Source of the DNA: Roseimaritima multifibrata | GTDB taxonomy: Bacteria > Planctomycetota > Planctomycetia > Pirellulales > Pirellulaceae | Length of the DNA: 64,000 nucleotides | Direction of reading: 5' to 3' | NCBI RefSeq assembly: GCF_007741495.1 | Contig: NZ_CP036262.1 | Coordinates: 3,844,001 to 3,908,000 of the forward strand | Part shown: positions 35,770-46,194 of the stretch, in pieces | Layout of the letters: every line of letters begins with the position of its first letter | How positions within the stretch are numbered: the first letter of the stretch is position 1 | Notes under the pieces: model-generated | Database searches by the model: none | What the model was told of the DNA's origin: nothing | What the model saw: only the letters and a program-made list of their open reading frames with translations | Position numbers and translations under genes: made by a program

Positions 35770-37920
35770 ATGGGTGATCGACTAATAGCATGTCCCTGCG
35801 GTCAAAAGCAGAAAGTGGGCTCAGACGTCCAGCAGGCTCGTTGTCCGAAGTGTTCGACCGTGTTGAAAGTCCGCGCCAAGCCAAGTGGCGGTGTCGCGAC
35901 TCAAACCCGATCGGATGACCGCGCCCGCTCAGGAAGCCATGGGCGCCCGACCAACGCGTCTCCGACGAGCACGCGATCGCATATCGACAGCACGCGTGAT
36001 GCGTCATCGTCGAAGTTTCGCTGCCAGTGCGGCCAAATGCTGTTGATCCCAAGCAACGCCAAGGCTGTCAGGTGCCCCAAGTGCTCAACGCTGATTCGGG
36101 CGTCCAGCACGCAGCGTCGCTCCGAACCGAGGACGACGATCGGGAATAAGCCTGCTCCAGATTCTTTTGCGTCGCTTCCAACGCCAACCGTTGGGCAATT
36201 CCAAGAAAGTGCGATGCAGTCGGCATCGTGGAGCCGGTCCGATGCGAAGCGAGGCGGCGAGTCGCAGCGACCGGGATGGTGGTTACCCATCGGTATCGGC
36301 GTCGGCTCGATCGCTTTGTTGGCCGTTACCGCACTGATCGTCTTTCCGCGGTTCTTAAACAATCCGGTCGCAGAAACGTCTGCTCAAACGGAATCCAATC
36401 GATCTGATACGGATGGCTCCAATGACCGTTCCGGCTCCACCTCAAAAGCCGCTGACCGGACATCCAGTCAAAAAAACAACAGCGATCTCGTGCGCATCGG
36501 CACGTATCCGCCAGGTCCCCGCCTGCCTGGGATGGCCGAGTTCGTGGAGCGAGACTTCGTCGCAACCCTGCCGCGGCCGATTAGCGACTACGTCGAAGAC
36601 GTACCGCCAGACATGAACATAGCTCCAAAGATACTTGAGACGCTCACGCCCCTCTCGGCGGAACTGGTCGTTTGTTATCCAGAACCTTTGTACCCGCAAT
36701 CGAAGCGAACGGAGATCATCCGCGTTGGAAAGCAAAACAGTCAACGAATTGGACGTTGGTATCAGGACTACCAGGAATTGGGCAAGCTACCTGAGCCCAG
36801 CGAGCTCCGAGCCTTCGACGACTTATTCAACGATCTCAATCGGTTAACTCATCAAACGCGTTGCAGCTTTTTGTGGGTGCAGGATTATCCAACAAGAAAG
36901 GAGTTCCAGTCGGCGAAAGTGTTTCAAACACTAATTTGGCTACTCCATCTTCGGCAATTGGCTCGAGCAGACAGTCCAGAAATCGATCAGAGTATTGCTG
37001 ACCTCGAGGTAGTACTCCGATTAAACAGGCTGCACGATACCTACGACATGACAACTGACGGCTCCATTGAATGGTGGAACCTAAACGACTATGTCTACAC
37101 CTTGCTTGTGCCTGAAATTGTCAACAATAACAACCTAACGGAAGCAAACGTCAAACGTTTGCTGTCGGCACTTGATAACGATGCCGATCGTGACCATATC
37201 AATACGGCCAACGCAATAATCCGGATGAAAGAATTGGTTTTCCTCCGCAGCATGTACAACATAGAAACGAACGTCTATGCGTCCGACCCGCTGAGTAGTT
37301 TGTCTTCAACGGTGGACAAAGCCCAACGGGCCAATATGGGCTATCTTGCAATCCCGCTTTCAACGATTACACCTGATCAGATCCAAAGCAATCGGGATGC
37401 GTTCAATCGAGAGGCTGAATCGATTTCGAACTTTTTTGAATCCGGAGACTACGAACGAATCACCTCAGTGGATGCGTACTTAGAACAGCGCAACCAAATC
37501 GAGGCAGGCCAAATGGAGGCCTTCAAAGCGGCCATGAAAAATGACGCAGATATGTTCAAACGCATGAACACGCTACCCTGGTTGAGCATGATGATGCGCC
37601 CAGTCCCTAAACAATTAGTCGGGCTTTCAACTTGGGCAATCGCGCGGCGCCGAGTTGCGATCGCGACACTTGCGGTCCGGATCGCTTCACTACAAAACGC
37701 TCAGGACTCAGAAGCATTGCCCAGCCTATTCAGACGTCTCAACATCAAGGCATCACCGATCGACCCCTACTCGGGACAGCCACTGAAGACCATTCAGAAA
37801 GACGGGAAGACATTGGTGTACTCGATAGGATCGGATCGAATCGACGATCAAACGGTCACCAAAGCTGAGAGTTATCACTTACCAGGGGACCTTTTCTTTG
37901 TGAAAAGAACTTCCCAATGA
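35770..37920 (+). CDS. Zinc-ribbon membrane protein, first of a tandem paralogous pair
   Basis: The product has 716 residues. The ATG at 35770 (MGDRL) aligns with the start of the paralogue. Two zinc-ribbon motifs (CPCGQKQKV..CPKCSTVL and CQCGQMLLI..CPKCSTLI) lie in the first ~115 residues, then a low-complexity Ser/Arg/Thr region. One membrane helix follows (IGIGVGSIALLAVTALIVFP, about residues 175-195), then a helical outer domain of ~500 residues. The C-terminus SPIDPYSGQPLKTIQ..LVYSIGSD resembles the end of pseudopilin-like planctomycete proteins. It is co-directional with a WD40 kinase; function unknown. Confidence 0.8.
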   Translation: MGDRLIACPCGQKQKVGSDVQQARCPKCSTVLKVRAKPSGGVATQTRSDDRARSGSHGRPTNASPTSTRSHIDSTRDASSSKFRCQCGQMLLIPSNAKAVRCPKCSTLIRASSTQRRSEPRTTIGNKPAPDSFASLPTPTVGQFQESAMQSASWSRSDAKRGGESQRPGWWLPIGIGVGSIALLAVTALIVFPRFLNNPVAETSAQTESNRSDTDGSNDRSGSTSKAADRTSSQKNNSDLVRIGTYPPGPRLPGMAEFVERDFVATLPRPISDYVEDVPPDMNIAPKILETLTPLSAELVVCYPEPLYPQSKRTEIIRVGKQNSQRIGRWYQDYQELGKLPEPSELRAFDDLFNDLNRLTHQTRCSFLWVQDYPTRKEFQSAKVFQTLIWLLHLRQLARADSPEIDQSIADLEVVLRLNRLHDTYDMTTDGSIEWWNLNDYVYTLLVPEIVNNNNLTEANVKRLLSALDNDADRDHINTANAIIRMKELVFLRSMYNIETNVYASDPLSSLSSTVDKAQRANMGYLAIPLSTITPDQIQSNRDAFNREAESISNFFESGDYERITSVDAYLEQRNQIEAGQMEAFKAAMKNDADMFKRMNTLPWLSMMMRPVPKQLVGLSTWAIARRRVAIATLAVRIASLQNAQDSEALPSLFRRLNIKASPIDPYSGQPLKTIQKDGKTLVYSIGSDRIDDQTVTKAESYHLPGDLFFVKRTSQ

Positions 37921-37951
37921 AAAATGTCTACGATTGCCCAAGAGCAAACCG

Positions 37952-40105
37952 ATGAGTGATCGACTAGTAACATGTCCTTGCGGGCTGCGACTGAAGGTGG
38001 GTGCGGGTGTGGAGCAAGCTCGTTGTCCCAAGTGTTCGACCGTGTTGAAACTGCGGGTCAAGCCGCAGGGCGGCGTCGCGACACAGACCCGATCGGCCAA
38101 CCATGCTGGGCCAAGTAGCCGTGCCCGGACAACTGACAAGGCCGCAGCGGGCGCGCGATCGCAAGTCGCTAGCACACGGGGTGCTTCTTCGTCGAAGATT
38201 CGATGTCAGTGTGGGCAAGTGGTGTTGATCCCAAGCGAGGTCAAGGCTGCCAAGTGCCCCAAATGTTCTACGCTGATTCGTTGGTCAAGCACGCAGCGGC
38301 GTTCCGAACCGGAGACGACGATCGGGAACCAGCTTGCACCTGATTTGTTCGCCTCGCAGTCAACGCCGCTAGTCGGGCAGTTCGAGCAGAGTTCGGTGCA
38401 AACCGCATCGCGGCAGCGGTCCGGTGCAAAGCGGGGCAGCGAGCGACGTCGAACAGGATGGTGGTTGCCTGTCGGCATCGGCGTCGGTTCAATCGCATTG
38501 TTAACCACCACCGCACTGATTGTTTTTCCTCGGTTCTTGAACACTACCGTTGCAGAAACGTCTGCGCTAACGGACTCCACCGGCACCGATGATGGAGGTT
38601 CCCGAAACAGCTCCGGTTTCGACGCAAAAGCCGCCGGCTCGGCATCCAGCCAAAAACACGACAGCGATCTCGTCCGCATCGGGACGTACCCACCAGGACC
38701 ACGCCTGCCCGGCACCACCGAGTTCCTAGAACGAGACTTTATTGCCACGCTGCCGTGGCCGATTAGCGACTACGTCAAAGACGTTCCGCCAGACGTGAAC
38801 GTGGCTCCAAAGTTACTGGAGATGCTCTCGCCATTACTAGGGGAACTTGCGGTCTGCTATCCGGAAACCGCCTATCCGGATTCCAAGCGAGCAACGATCA
38901 CGCGGATCGGGGCGAAGAACCAACAGCTCATCAAACAATGGCATGAGGAATTCAAGACGTCCGGCAAACTACCAGACCCTAGCAAACTTGATGCCTTCGA
39001 CGGCCTCTATCAGGATCTTGATGGCCTAACCGGTCAGACTAAACATAGCTTTTTGCTAGTGCCCGAGATGGATCACGTCATGCCTCACTTACAAGCCATC
39101 CGAGTGCTGGCCCAACTTACCGTTCTTCGATTCCATTCCCGCAAAGACAGCTCAAGCATCGGAGATCGTATCGCTGAGCTGGGTAGCGTTTTAAGGTTGC
39201 TGAAGATCTTTGAGGATCAATATATCATTGGCAATATCGTATGTCAGGTTTCCAGGGATTTAGCATATGATTCAATCGCGTCGGACATCATTCACAATCA
39301 AGATTTAAGTGAATCGTCCGGACTTCAGCTTCTTTCAGTACTCGATGAATCGGCTACTTACAAAGATTCAATCCAACTTTCGCGCGTCATACGGTCCGAG
39401 CAGATAAGGGCTAGCCGTTTTTTCTACCATTTAGAAAAAGGGAGGGGTGCGGTGGAATCATTGATGGAGGTCATGTCGTCTTTGGGCACTCAATCGGCGA
39501 GTGCTTCGAAAAACCAAGAGCAGCTTATGAAGCTTACCTTGTCGAAAATGACCGTCGCACAGATTCGCAACAACCGCGATGAATACGATCGCGACGCAGA
39601 GCTAATTCTTGCCTATTTTGATTCGGAGGGATTCCAGAGTCCCGACGCCGTCGATCCGTTTCTGGAAAATTATGAACAACGAGAGCAAGAGAGGAGGGCT
39701 TGGGAAAAGAATCTTCAACAATTCAGAAACATCGAGGCTATTGTGCAGGAAATGGTCAATCATACTTGGTTGACAGAGCTAGTACGACCTTCGCACGACG
39801 CGCTGATTTCTGCTTCCGTTCGCTCAGTCGCTCGACGTCGCGTTTTAATCGCAACCCTCGCCTTGCAGATTGCTTCGCTGCAAAACGAGGGCGAATCCGA
39901 ATCTTTACAGAACCTATTCAAACGTCTGAACATCACAGAGTCGCCGATTGACCCTTACTCGGGACAACCACTTAAAACGATTCAGCGGAACGGCGTTAAG
40001 ATCGCGTACTCGGTAGGGTCGGATCGAACGGATGACCGTGCAGCTGCAGCCGATACGAATGGTGATTCCTTAGGTGACATATTCTTTGATGCAACAGCGC
40101 AATGA
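37952..40105 (+). CDS. Zinc-ribbon membrane protein, second of a tandem paralogous pair
   Basis: The product has 717 residues. It has the same layout as the gene upstream: CPCGLRLKV..CPKCSTVL, CQCGQVVLI..CPKCSTLI, membrane helix IGVGSIALLTTTALIVFP, outer domain beginning LVRIGTYPPGPRLPG, C-terminus SPIDPYSGQPLKTIQ. The N-terminal ~330 and C-terminal ~70 residues are very similar between the two; the central ~300 have diverged strongly, which suggests different partners or ligands. The stop overlaps the start of the kinase gene (ATGA), so they are translationally coupled. Confidence 0.8.
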   Translation: MSDRLVTCPCGLRLKVGAGVEQARCPKCSTVLKLRVKPQGGVATQTRSANHAGPSSRARTTDKAAAGARSQVASTRGASSSKIRCQCGQVVLIPSEVKAAKCPKCSTLIRWSSTQRRSEPETTIGNQLAPDLFASQSTPLVGQFEQSSVQTASRQRSGAKRGSERRRTGWWLPVGIGVGSIALLTTTALIVFPRFLNTTVAETSALTDSTGTDDGGSRNSSGFDAKAAGSASSQKHDSDLVRIGTYPPGPRLPGTTEFLERDFIATLPWPISDYVKDVPPDVNVAPKLLEMLSPLLGELAVCYPETAYPDSKRATITRIGAKNQQLIKQWHEEFKTSGKLPDPSKLDAFDGLYQDLDGLTGQTKHSFLLVPEMDHVMPHLQAIRVLAQLTVLRFHSRKDSSSIGDRIAELGSVLRLLKIFEDQYIIGNIVCQVSRDLAYDSIASDIIHNQDLSESSGLQLLSVLDESATYKDSIQLSRVIRSEQIRASRFFYHLEKGRGAVESLMEVMSSLGTQSASASKNQEQLMKLTLSKMTVAQIRNNRDEYDRDAELILAYFDSEGFQSPDAVDPFLENYEQREQERRAWEKNLQQFRNIEAIVQEMVNHTWLTELVRPSHDALISASVRSVARRRVLIATLALQIASLQNEGESESLQNLFKRLNITESPIDPYSGQPLKTIQRNGVKIAYSVGSDRTDDRAAAADTNGDSLGDIFFDATAQ

Positions 40106-43100
40106 AAACCTTCCCTTGCCCATCTTGCCGGCAGCCGATCGACCCAGTGGATGCCAATGCGACCACGGTGCGGTGCAAAAACTGCGATACCTCGATCGAT
40201 CTTGGGGCGATTCGCGAAACGTATTCGGTCGAAGTGAAAACTTCACGGCCCGCGAAACCTTCGGTCCCTCAATACTTAGGCCACTATCGGCTCGTCCAAA
40301 TACTGGGGCAAGGCAGCTTTGGTGCGGTCTGGAAAGCACATGATGAACGACTGGAGCGGACGGTCGCCATCAAGGTCCCGCGTGACGGTCGATTTTCTAG
40401 TAGCCAACTCGACGATTTCCTCAACGAAGCTCGCGCCGTTGCCAAGCTGAATCATCCGGGCATCGTCCGCGTTCACGAGGTCGGCCAGTCGACGACGGTC
40501 CCCTATATCGTCACCGAGTTGATTCACGGCTCCGACCTGAAGGATTTTCTGAAAACGAAAACGCTATCCGCCAAGCGAGCGGCTCAGCTGAGTCTCAAGT
40601 TAGCCGAAGCGATGGGGCACGCTCACGACTCCGGAGTGGTTCACCGAGACTTGAAGCCAGCCAACGTGATGATGGACGAAAAAAATCGGCCACACGTGAT
40701 GGACTTTGGGTTGGCGAAACAGTTCATCGGCCAAGACGTCGAACGGACCATCGACGGTCAAATCATGGGCACCCCAGCCTACATGTCGCCCGAACAAGCA
40801 CGGGGAGATTCGAAGCATGTCGACCAGCGATCAGATGTCTATTCGCTCGGCGTGATGCTGTTCGAATTCCTTACCGGCGAGCTACCGTTTCGAGGACGTT
40901 CGGCAATGCTGCTTCGCCAGGTGATCGAGGAGGAACCACCGCTACCCCAAAAACTCAACGCGTCGATTCCTACGGACCTCCAGAGTATTTGTTTGAAGTG
41001 TTTGGAAAAGGAACCCGACCAACGTTACGAGTCAGCTCAAACCTACGCGGAGGATTTGCGGGCGTTCTTGAACGACCAGCCCATCCAGGCGAAACCATCG
41101 ACGCGTTGGCAGCGATTCAACAAGTGGTGTCGTCGCAATCCGGTTGTGGCATCGATCTCCTCGCTGGCCCTTTCGTTTTTGGTTGCGATGTTGATTTTGA
41201 GCGTCGTGTTTTTGTTTCGCGAGCGTGGGCTGCGCCTTTCCATCGATGAGGCACTTGTCGAAAAGACGGAGGCTCTGGCGAACGCTGAGGCACTGACCCT
41301 GGACCTGCGACGAAAACGCAGCGGTTTGGACGCCGCGATGGGCCTGGTTACCAACGCACAGGAGCAAATCAAAACGCAGGTGCTGTCGTATGCCCAGCAA
41401 TTGTATGCCTATCGCCTGCGTGACGTTCAGAGGGAAGTCGACAACGGACGCTGGCATCAAGCTCGGCAGACGTTGGATCTGATCGCAGAGGAAGACCCTG
41501 ATGATCAGTTGCGATGTTGGGCTTGGTCGACGCTAGATCAATCGCTTCAGCAGCGTTGCACATGGCTGGACGTCGGTAAAAGATCCATCACGCGGATGAC
41601 GGTGGACTTCGAGACACGCCGCGTTTGTCTGTTGGCCTATGGGCAAGTCCATCAATATCGCCGCGTCGACAACGATTTAGTGGAACTGGCATCAGTTATT
41701 AGTGCCAACACGAAGGTACGTGATTTTGACCATCACCCTGGCAGTGGCCTGTTTGCCGTGGCAAATGAAGGGGGCCGCGTAAGGCTGACCCGATCCGATG
41801 ATCAGTCGGAGTGGTTACCGGTATTGAGTTCACTCCAAGGCATTGCTAAGGTCCGGATCTCGCCGGATGCAGGTCGTATTGTTGTTGCCGCAAACGACCA
41901 AAAGTGCGCCGTCTTTGATGCAAATTCACTTGAGCCGCTGGCGCATTGGCGATGTGATAGAGGACGTGTCGAAGATATCTGCTGGCATCCCTCAGGCGAA
42001 TCGTTCGCCCTCCTCACCGGCGGTAAAGTAGAACATCGCTTGGCAAGCTCGGGAGACTTGCTCAACACGATCGAACACGGTGAGGCGTTTCGCTGCGTCG
42101 CTTGGAACCGAGACGGCAGCCGATTGCTTGTCGGTGGGTGGTGGAATGCATGGTCGGCCGACCCCGAAACAGGACGGCTCGACCGGTTCGCGGATCATAC
42201 TTCCGGCACGCGTGGGATCTTCGCGGGAGCGAGCGTTGACCAAGCTTACTCGGTGTCCAGCACAGGGCAAATCTCACTTTGGGATGTAGCGAAGCATCGT
42301 TTAATTCATACGAGAAACTTAGTCGCAGGAGCCCCGCTCCAGATTTGCGTAGATGGGCGTAGCGGTGCAATGGTTTGCACGTCCGGCTCCAACGAGATCG
42401 CATGGACGGCCCCGGAGCAAGAATCGCTACTCGAGCCGTTTGTATTGAAACACCAGGCGCCGGTCCGGCGCATCGATTGGCATCCGGATAGCAATCGCTT
42501 AGCGGCCGCCGATTGGCAGGGACGGTGTGTCGTTTGGGATGTGGATCAACGCAGCCGCCTTTTGGATTTTTACGCCTGCAAAGGTCACTACTGCGAAGCG
42601 GCAAAGTGGAACCCAGCAGGCGACCGTCTTGTGACCAGCGGGAATGACGGATCGATCCAGGTATGGGATGCCAAAGATGGGTCTCGGCTGTTGAAAATGT
42701 CCGGACATCAGGGACCGGCATACGGGTTAGCATGGCATCCGGATGGGCACGCTTTTGCCTCTTGCGGCGTCGATGAACACGTCCGTTTTTGGAACACTGA
42801 TTCGACGGACGAAACGGATTCCTGGAAAGTCGGCGGCGTGATCGAGGAAGTTGCTTGGGGCCGCGACGGGAAACACATTTTTTCGGTAGGACATCGATTG
42901 GCGATTCGTGACGCCGCCTCGGGCAAAACACTGTCAAACGCTTCCGCACCCAGCATGTTTTCCAGCGTTGCCCCGCACCCGATCGATGATCGCTTCGCGG
43001 CGTGTAACATGACCGGTCAGATTCATATCAAAAGCACGGCTTCAGACTACGAAGACGTTGTCGTCCAGTGTTCCGCTACCGAACTCCGTGCGCTCGCCTG

Positions 43101-43308
43101 GTCGCCCAACGGGCGCTGTCTAGTCTGCGCCGACATAAGGGGAAACGTCTGGATCCGAGCGCCCGATGCTAAGCCATACTTAATACGATTGCGGGGTGAG
43201 GAAGGCCGTATCGAAAGTCGAGTTTGGGACGCGAAGTTTTCACCCGATGGGAAACGATTGGCCGTCTGTGATGAAAAAGGAAGGATTTTCGTATGGAATC
43301 GTCCGTGA
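40102..43308 (+). CDS. Ser/Thr protein kinase with zinc ribbon, membrane helix and WD40 propeller
   Basis: The product has 1068 residues. N-terminal zinc ribbon CPSCRQP..VRCKNCDTSI (6-32), in style like the ribbons of the two genes upstream. Kinase domain about 62-330: LGQGSFGAVW, AIKVPRD, HRDLKPAN, MDFGLAK, GTPAYMSPEQ. Membrane helix about 353-376 (ISSLALSFLVAMLILSVVFLF), short coiled coil, then WD40-type repeats to the end (VWDVDQRSRLLDF, IQVWDAKDGSRLL, FVWNRP). It probably senses something outside the cytoplasm and signals with the paralogous membrane proteins of its operon. Confidence 0.92.
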   Translation: MKTFPCPSCRQPIDPVDANATTVRCKNCDTSIDLGAIRETYSVEVKTSRPAKPSVPQYLGHYRLVQILGQGSFGAVWKAHDERLERTVAIKVPRDGRFSSSQLDDFLNEARAVAKLNHPGIVRVHEVGQSTTVPYIVTELIHGSDLKDFLKTKTLSAKRAAQLSLKLAEAMGHAHDSGVVHRDLKPANVMMDEKNRPHVMDFGLAKQFIGQDVERTIDGQIMGTPAYMSPEQARGDSKHVDQRSDVYSLGVMLFEFLTGELPFRGRSAMLLRQVIEEEPPLPQKLNASIPTDLQSICLKCLEKEPDQRYESAQTYAEDLRAFLNDQPIQAKPSTRWQRFNKWCRRNPVVASISSLALSFLVAMLILSVVFLFRERGLRLSIDEALVEKTEALANAEALTLDLRRKRSGLDAAMGLVTNAQEQIKTQVLSYAQQLYAYRLRDVQREVDNGRWHQARQTLDLIAEEDPDDQLRCWAWSTLDQSLQQRCTWLDVGKRSITRMTVDFETRRVCLLAYGQVHQYRRVDNDLVELASVISANTKVRDFDHHPGSGLFAVANEGGRVRLTRSDDQSEWLPVLSSLQGIAKVRISPDAGRIVVAANDQKCAVFDANSLEPLAHWRCDRGRVEDICWHPSGESFALLTGGKVEHRLASSGDLLNTIEHGEAFRCVAWNRDGSRLLVGGWWNAWSADPETGRLDRFADHTSGTRGIFAGASVDQAYSVSSTGQISLWDVAKHRLIHTRNLVAGAPLQICVDGRSGAMVCTSGSNEIAWTAPEQESLLEPFVLKHQAPVRRIDWHPDSNRLAAADWQGRCVVWDVDQRSRLLDFYACKGHYCEAAKWNPAGDRLVTSGNDGSIQVWDAKDGSRLLKMSGHQGPAYGLAWHPDGHAFASCGVDEHVRFWNTDSTDETDSWKVGGVIEEVAWGRDGKHIFSVGHRLAIRDAASGKTLSNASAPSMFSSVAPHPIDDRFAACNMTGQIHIKSTASDYEDVVVQCSATELRALAWSPNGRCLVCADIRGNVWIRAPDAKPYLIRLRGEEGRIESRVWDAKFSPDGKRLAVCDEKGRIFVWNRP

Positions 43309-43484
43309 CCGAAACGAACGATACGGTGAAGCAAGGAAATCCTCTTTCGTAAATTCGTGAAACGGTTCTCGATTCAACAAGAAACGCCATGCGAAGGGGT
43401 AACCCCGTATCGATCGTCAGGAACCGAATGCGTAAAGCCCCCGTGACCGTGTCCGGGATGTCAACAGACACTCGCCCAATTCGA

Positions 43485-44138
43485 TCAGACGGCGTCCCTT
43501 AAGGCAGAAAGATCGGCGCCGACGATGGCTGGCAAATTTCGCGTGACTTTGTCGACCGGCCAATTCCACCATTTGATCACTAGCAATTCGCGGATCACCT
43601 GATCGGAGAAACGTTGCTTGATGACTTTTGCCGGATTGCCTCCGACAACCGAATAGGCAGGTACATCGCTGACCACGACGGACCGTGCCGCGATGATGGC
43701 ACCATCGCCAATTGTCACTCCCGGCATCACCAACGCATCATAGCCCAGCCATACATCGTTTCCGAGGACGGTGTCCCCCTTGTAGGGTAAGTCGCCTGGT
43801 TGCGGCGTCACCGATTCCCAGCCGTTTCCGAAGATGTAAAACGGATACGTCGAGAAACCGCTACTCTGGTGATTGGCACCGTTCATAATAAACCGAACGC
43901 CGCGGGCTAATGCACAGAATTTTCCGATCACCAGCTTGTCGCCGATGAACGGAAAGTGGTACAGCACGCATTTGGCCTCAAACCCCTCGGGTCCATCTGG
44001 ATCATCGTAATAGCTGTAATCACCGACAACGATGTTCGGATTATCTATCAGCGACTTCAGAAACCCCACCTGAGGGAAACCTAGCATTGGATGCGATGCA
44101 TCGGGAGACGGCCCCAACATCTTTGACTCCTCCATCAT
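43485..44138 (-). CDS. Vat-like xenobiotic acyltransferase (left-handed beta-helix)
   Basis: The product has 217 residues, as in the Vat/CatB family. Motifs: NPNIVVGDYSYYDD, VLYHFPFIGDKLVIGKFCALARGV, FIMNGANHQSSGFSTYPF with the catalytic His, FGNGWESVTP, KGDTVLGNDVWLGYDALVMPGVTIG, then GGNPAKVIKQRFSD. It should transfer an acetyl group from acetyl-CoA to a small hydroxyl compound; Vat enzymes of pathogens inactivate streptogramin A. Whether this one confers resistance is unknown. Its ATG overlaps the stop of the MscS-like gene (ATGA), so they are coupled. Confidence 0.9.
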   Translation of the reverse strand: MMEESKMLGPSPDASHPMLGFPQVGFLKSLIDNPNIVVGDYSYYDDPDGPEGFEAKCVLYHFPFIGDKLVIGKFCALARGVRFIMNGANHQSSGFSTYPFYIFGNGWESVTPQPGDLPYKGDTVLGNDVWLGYDALVMPGVTIGDGAIIAARSVVVSDVPAYSVVGGNPAKVIKQRFSDQVIRELLVIKWWNWPVDKVTRNLPAIVGADLSALRDAV

Positions 44139-45637
44139 TCAATGGACTTCGGTGAAGTGGAGGACAAATGTTGATACACATGAACATCACGCTGAGGATA
44201 AGGAATCGAGATTCCAATGGCATCGAACCGGCGTTTAACTTCACGTGTGATATCGGTCTTCACTTGCCACCAGTCCGCCGTCTTGGCCCACGGACGACAA
44301 ACGATGTTGACGGAGGAGTCAGCAAGGGCGTGAGTCACGACCACCGGAGCGGGGTCATTCAAAACCAATTCGTGCTCCTCAACAACCTCTTTGATAATCC
44401 CCTCTGCGTTATCGAAGCTGTCGTCGTAACCAATGCAAAACTCCAAATCGACTCGGCGAGTGCGATTCGCAGTCACATTTGTGATAACGTTGTTCCAAAT
44501 TTCGTTGTTAGGGACATGGATCGTTTGATTGTCAAAAGTTCGGAAGTTGGTCGAGACTAGATTCATTTGCCTTACCGTGCCGGTGACGCCCCCCGCAGTG
44601 ACAACATCTCCAACGTCGAAGGGACGATTAATAAGAATCATTAAGCCGCTAGCCACATTGCTTAATGAATCCTGTAGAGCCAACCCGACCACAAGTCCGG
44701 TGGCTCCGATCGCTGCCAAAACAGGCGTCACGTCGATCTCCAGTGCCGTTAGGGCGACCGCAAAACCGACCAGCAGCAGGACATACTTGATGATGTTCGC
44801 GATCAGCCGCTCCGCAAGCTGACTTAATCTAATTTTGCGTTCGAGAAGCCAATTGACAAAGGTGCTAAGGAACCCGGCGACCAGATAGGCACAGAGAAGG
44901 ATCAGGATGAATTTAGTTACATTCCACGCCCACCGCTGTCCACCTTCCTTCGAAGTAGCCCAACCGACAAGCCCAGACCAAACGCTCTCTATGTCGGATG
45001 TCTCAAGCTCGACGCTCGACACTGCAACCGAGTATTTCCGATACTCCTCGACATCCCCGCCTTTCTCTTCCAGCGAATCCAGCACGACGGCCAGCCGATC
45101 ATTCAGTGCAGTACGTTGTTCTTGCAATTCATTGATATCGGCCAGCAAATCCGTTTTGATTTTTGATGCGACGCCAGCTGTCGACCCGTTTGTCTCTGTA
45201 GAATCAGCCCCCGGCGTCTCCTCCATCGGCTCGCTGCTGTCTGTTTCCGCAACTTGTGTGATTTCCTTTTCAGTCTCTTCAGCAACCTGTTCGGCATTCT
45301 GCGCCGCTTGTTCGACCTTGCCTATTTTTTCTTTTGCGGTTTTTTGATTCGTCTCAGACTCCGCGTCGATCGCTTCCCTGACTCCTAATCGTAACACCGC
45401 AATCTGCCCGGCCTTACCACGCAGTAGTTCAAACCATGCATCGGCCTCTACTTCCAATTCGGTTTTCGTGAGCGGCTTGACCATCACGACCAAATTGTCA
45501 ATCGGAACACCTGGATCCACCGTAGTCTGCGGCGAAGCGGGAGGAGGGGATGCGGCTTCGGTTCCCTCCTGTGCAAAGCAACAGCCAACCCAAAAATTAG
45601 TTAGCACAATTACAGTTGAGATCCATCTGCTGAACAT
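44135..45637 (-). CDS. MscS-type mechanosensitive channel with coiled-coil periplasmic domain
   Basis: The product has 500 residues. Signal peptide 1-22 (ISTVIVLTNFWVGCCFAQ). An acidic Glu/Thr-rich coiled-coil region (about 60-205). Three membrane segments (about 234-258, 280-300, 305-330), the last being the pore helix with LAAIGATGLVVGLALQDSLSNVASG. The MscS beta domain follows (FDVGDVVTAGGVTGTVRQMNL, VPNNEIWNNVITN) and then the cytoplasmic cage. Such channels release solutes under hypo-osmotic stress. It is the first gene of a two-gene unit with the acyltransferase. Confidence 0.92.
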   Translation of the reverse strand: MFSRWISTVIVLTNFWVGCCFAQEGTEAASPPPASPQTTVDPGVPIDNLVVMVKPLTKTELEVEADAWFELLRGKAGQIAVLRLGVREAIDAESETNQKTAKEKIGKVEQAAQNAEQVAEETEKEITQVAETDSSEPMEETPGADSTETNGSTAGVASKIKTDLLADINELQEQRTALNDRLAVVLDSLEEKGGDVEEYRKYSVAVSSVELETSDIESVWSGLVGWATSKEGGQRWAWNVTKFILILLCAYLVAGFLSTFVNWLLERKIRLSQLAERLIANIIKYVLLLVGFAVALTALEIDVTPVLAAIGATGLVVGLALQDSLSNVASGLMILINRPFDVGDVVTAGGVTGTVRQMNLVSTNFRTFDNQTIHVPNNEIWNNVITNVTANRTRRVDLEFCIGYDDSFDNAEGIIKEVVEEHELVLNDPAPVVVTHALADSSVNIVCRPWAKTADWWQVKTDITREVKRRFDAIGISIPYPQRDVHVYQHLSSTSPKSIE

Positions 45638-46194
45638 CGCTTTTTCCTTTCAATGAAAGTAATGGTTTCAAGAGCCCAAAGAATCCGTAGACGCCTAGCA
45701 GGAACTGTGATATTAGCCCCCTTTCAATGACCAACGGATTCTCAGCAACTCAGATGGCTACGCTTCGGGGATTTCCTAAGTACCGCCGGGAGTACGTTAC
45801 TACAAGCAATCGAGACGAACTAGGTCCTACCGAACAGGTGTGATAGGTAGACAGTTTTGCTTTCCTTGCCACACTTTTCGAGATGAATGGTAGCAGATCC
45901 ATCACGTTTGGGGACGCGGGATCGGTCGAACGCAGTTGCTGCCGGTCTGCGAAAAGACATCAATCCCCCCCGACCGCGTGAGCTAGGACGGGAGTCGCGT
46001 AGAGCGTTGTTATTCGTTCCCCCGTCGGGATTGGGATCATTGCAGCTAGGAACCAAACGCCTCCGCGAGACCTGCCCCCCTAAACGCCGCCTTAACAACG
46101 CAGAACGAACCATTGTCACTGCAGGTCTAACTAAGCAGCGTCCTTGGCAACAACGGACAAAGCGTTTTGATCAGAGCTCGCGATTCATTATTGC
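45638..46194. other. Intergenic region, no gene seen
   Basis: It contains the upstream region of the channel gene. Short frames on both strands lack ribosome sites and domains. Confidence 0.4.

Noticed and set aside
42062-42949. Minus-strand frame of 295 codons
   Set aside because: Antisense to the WD40 repeats of the second kinase; Arg/Pro/Ser-rich shadow composition.
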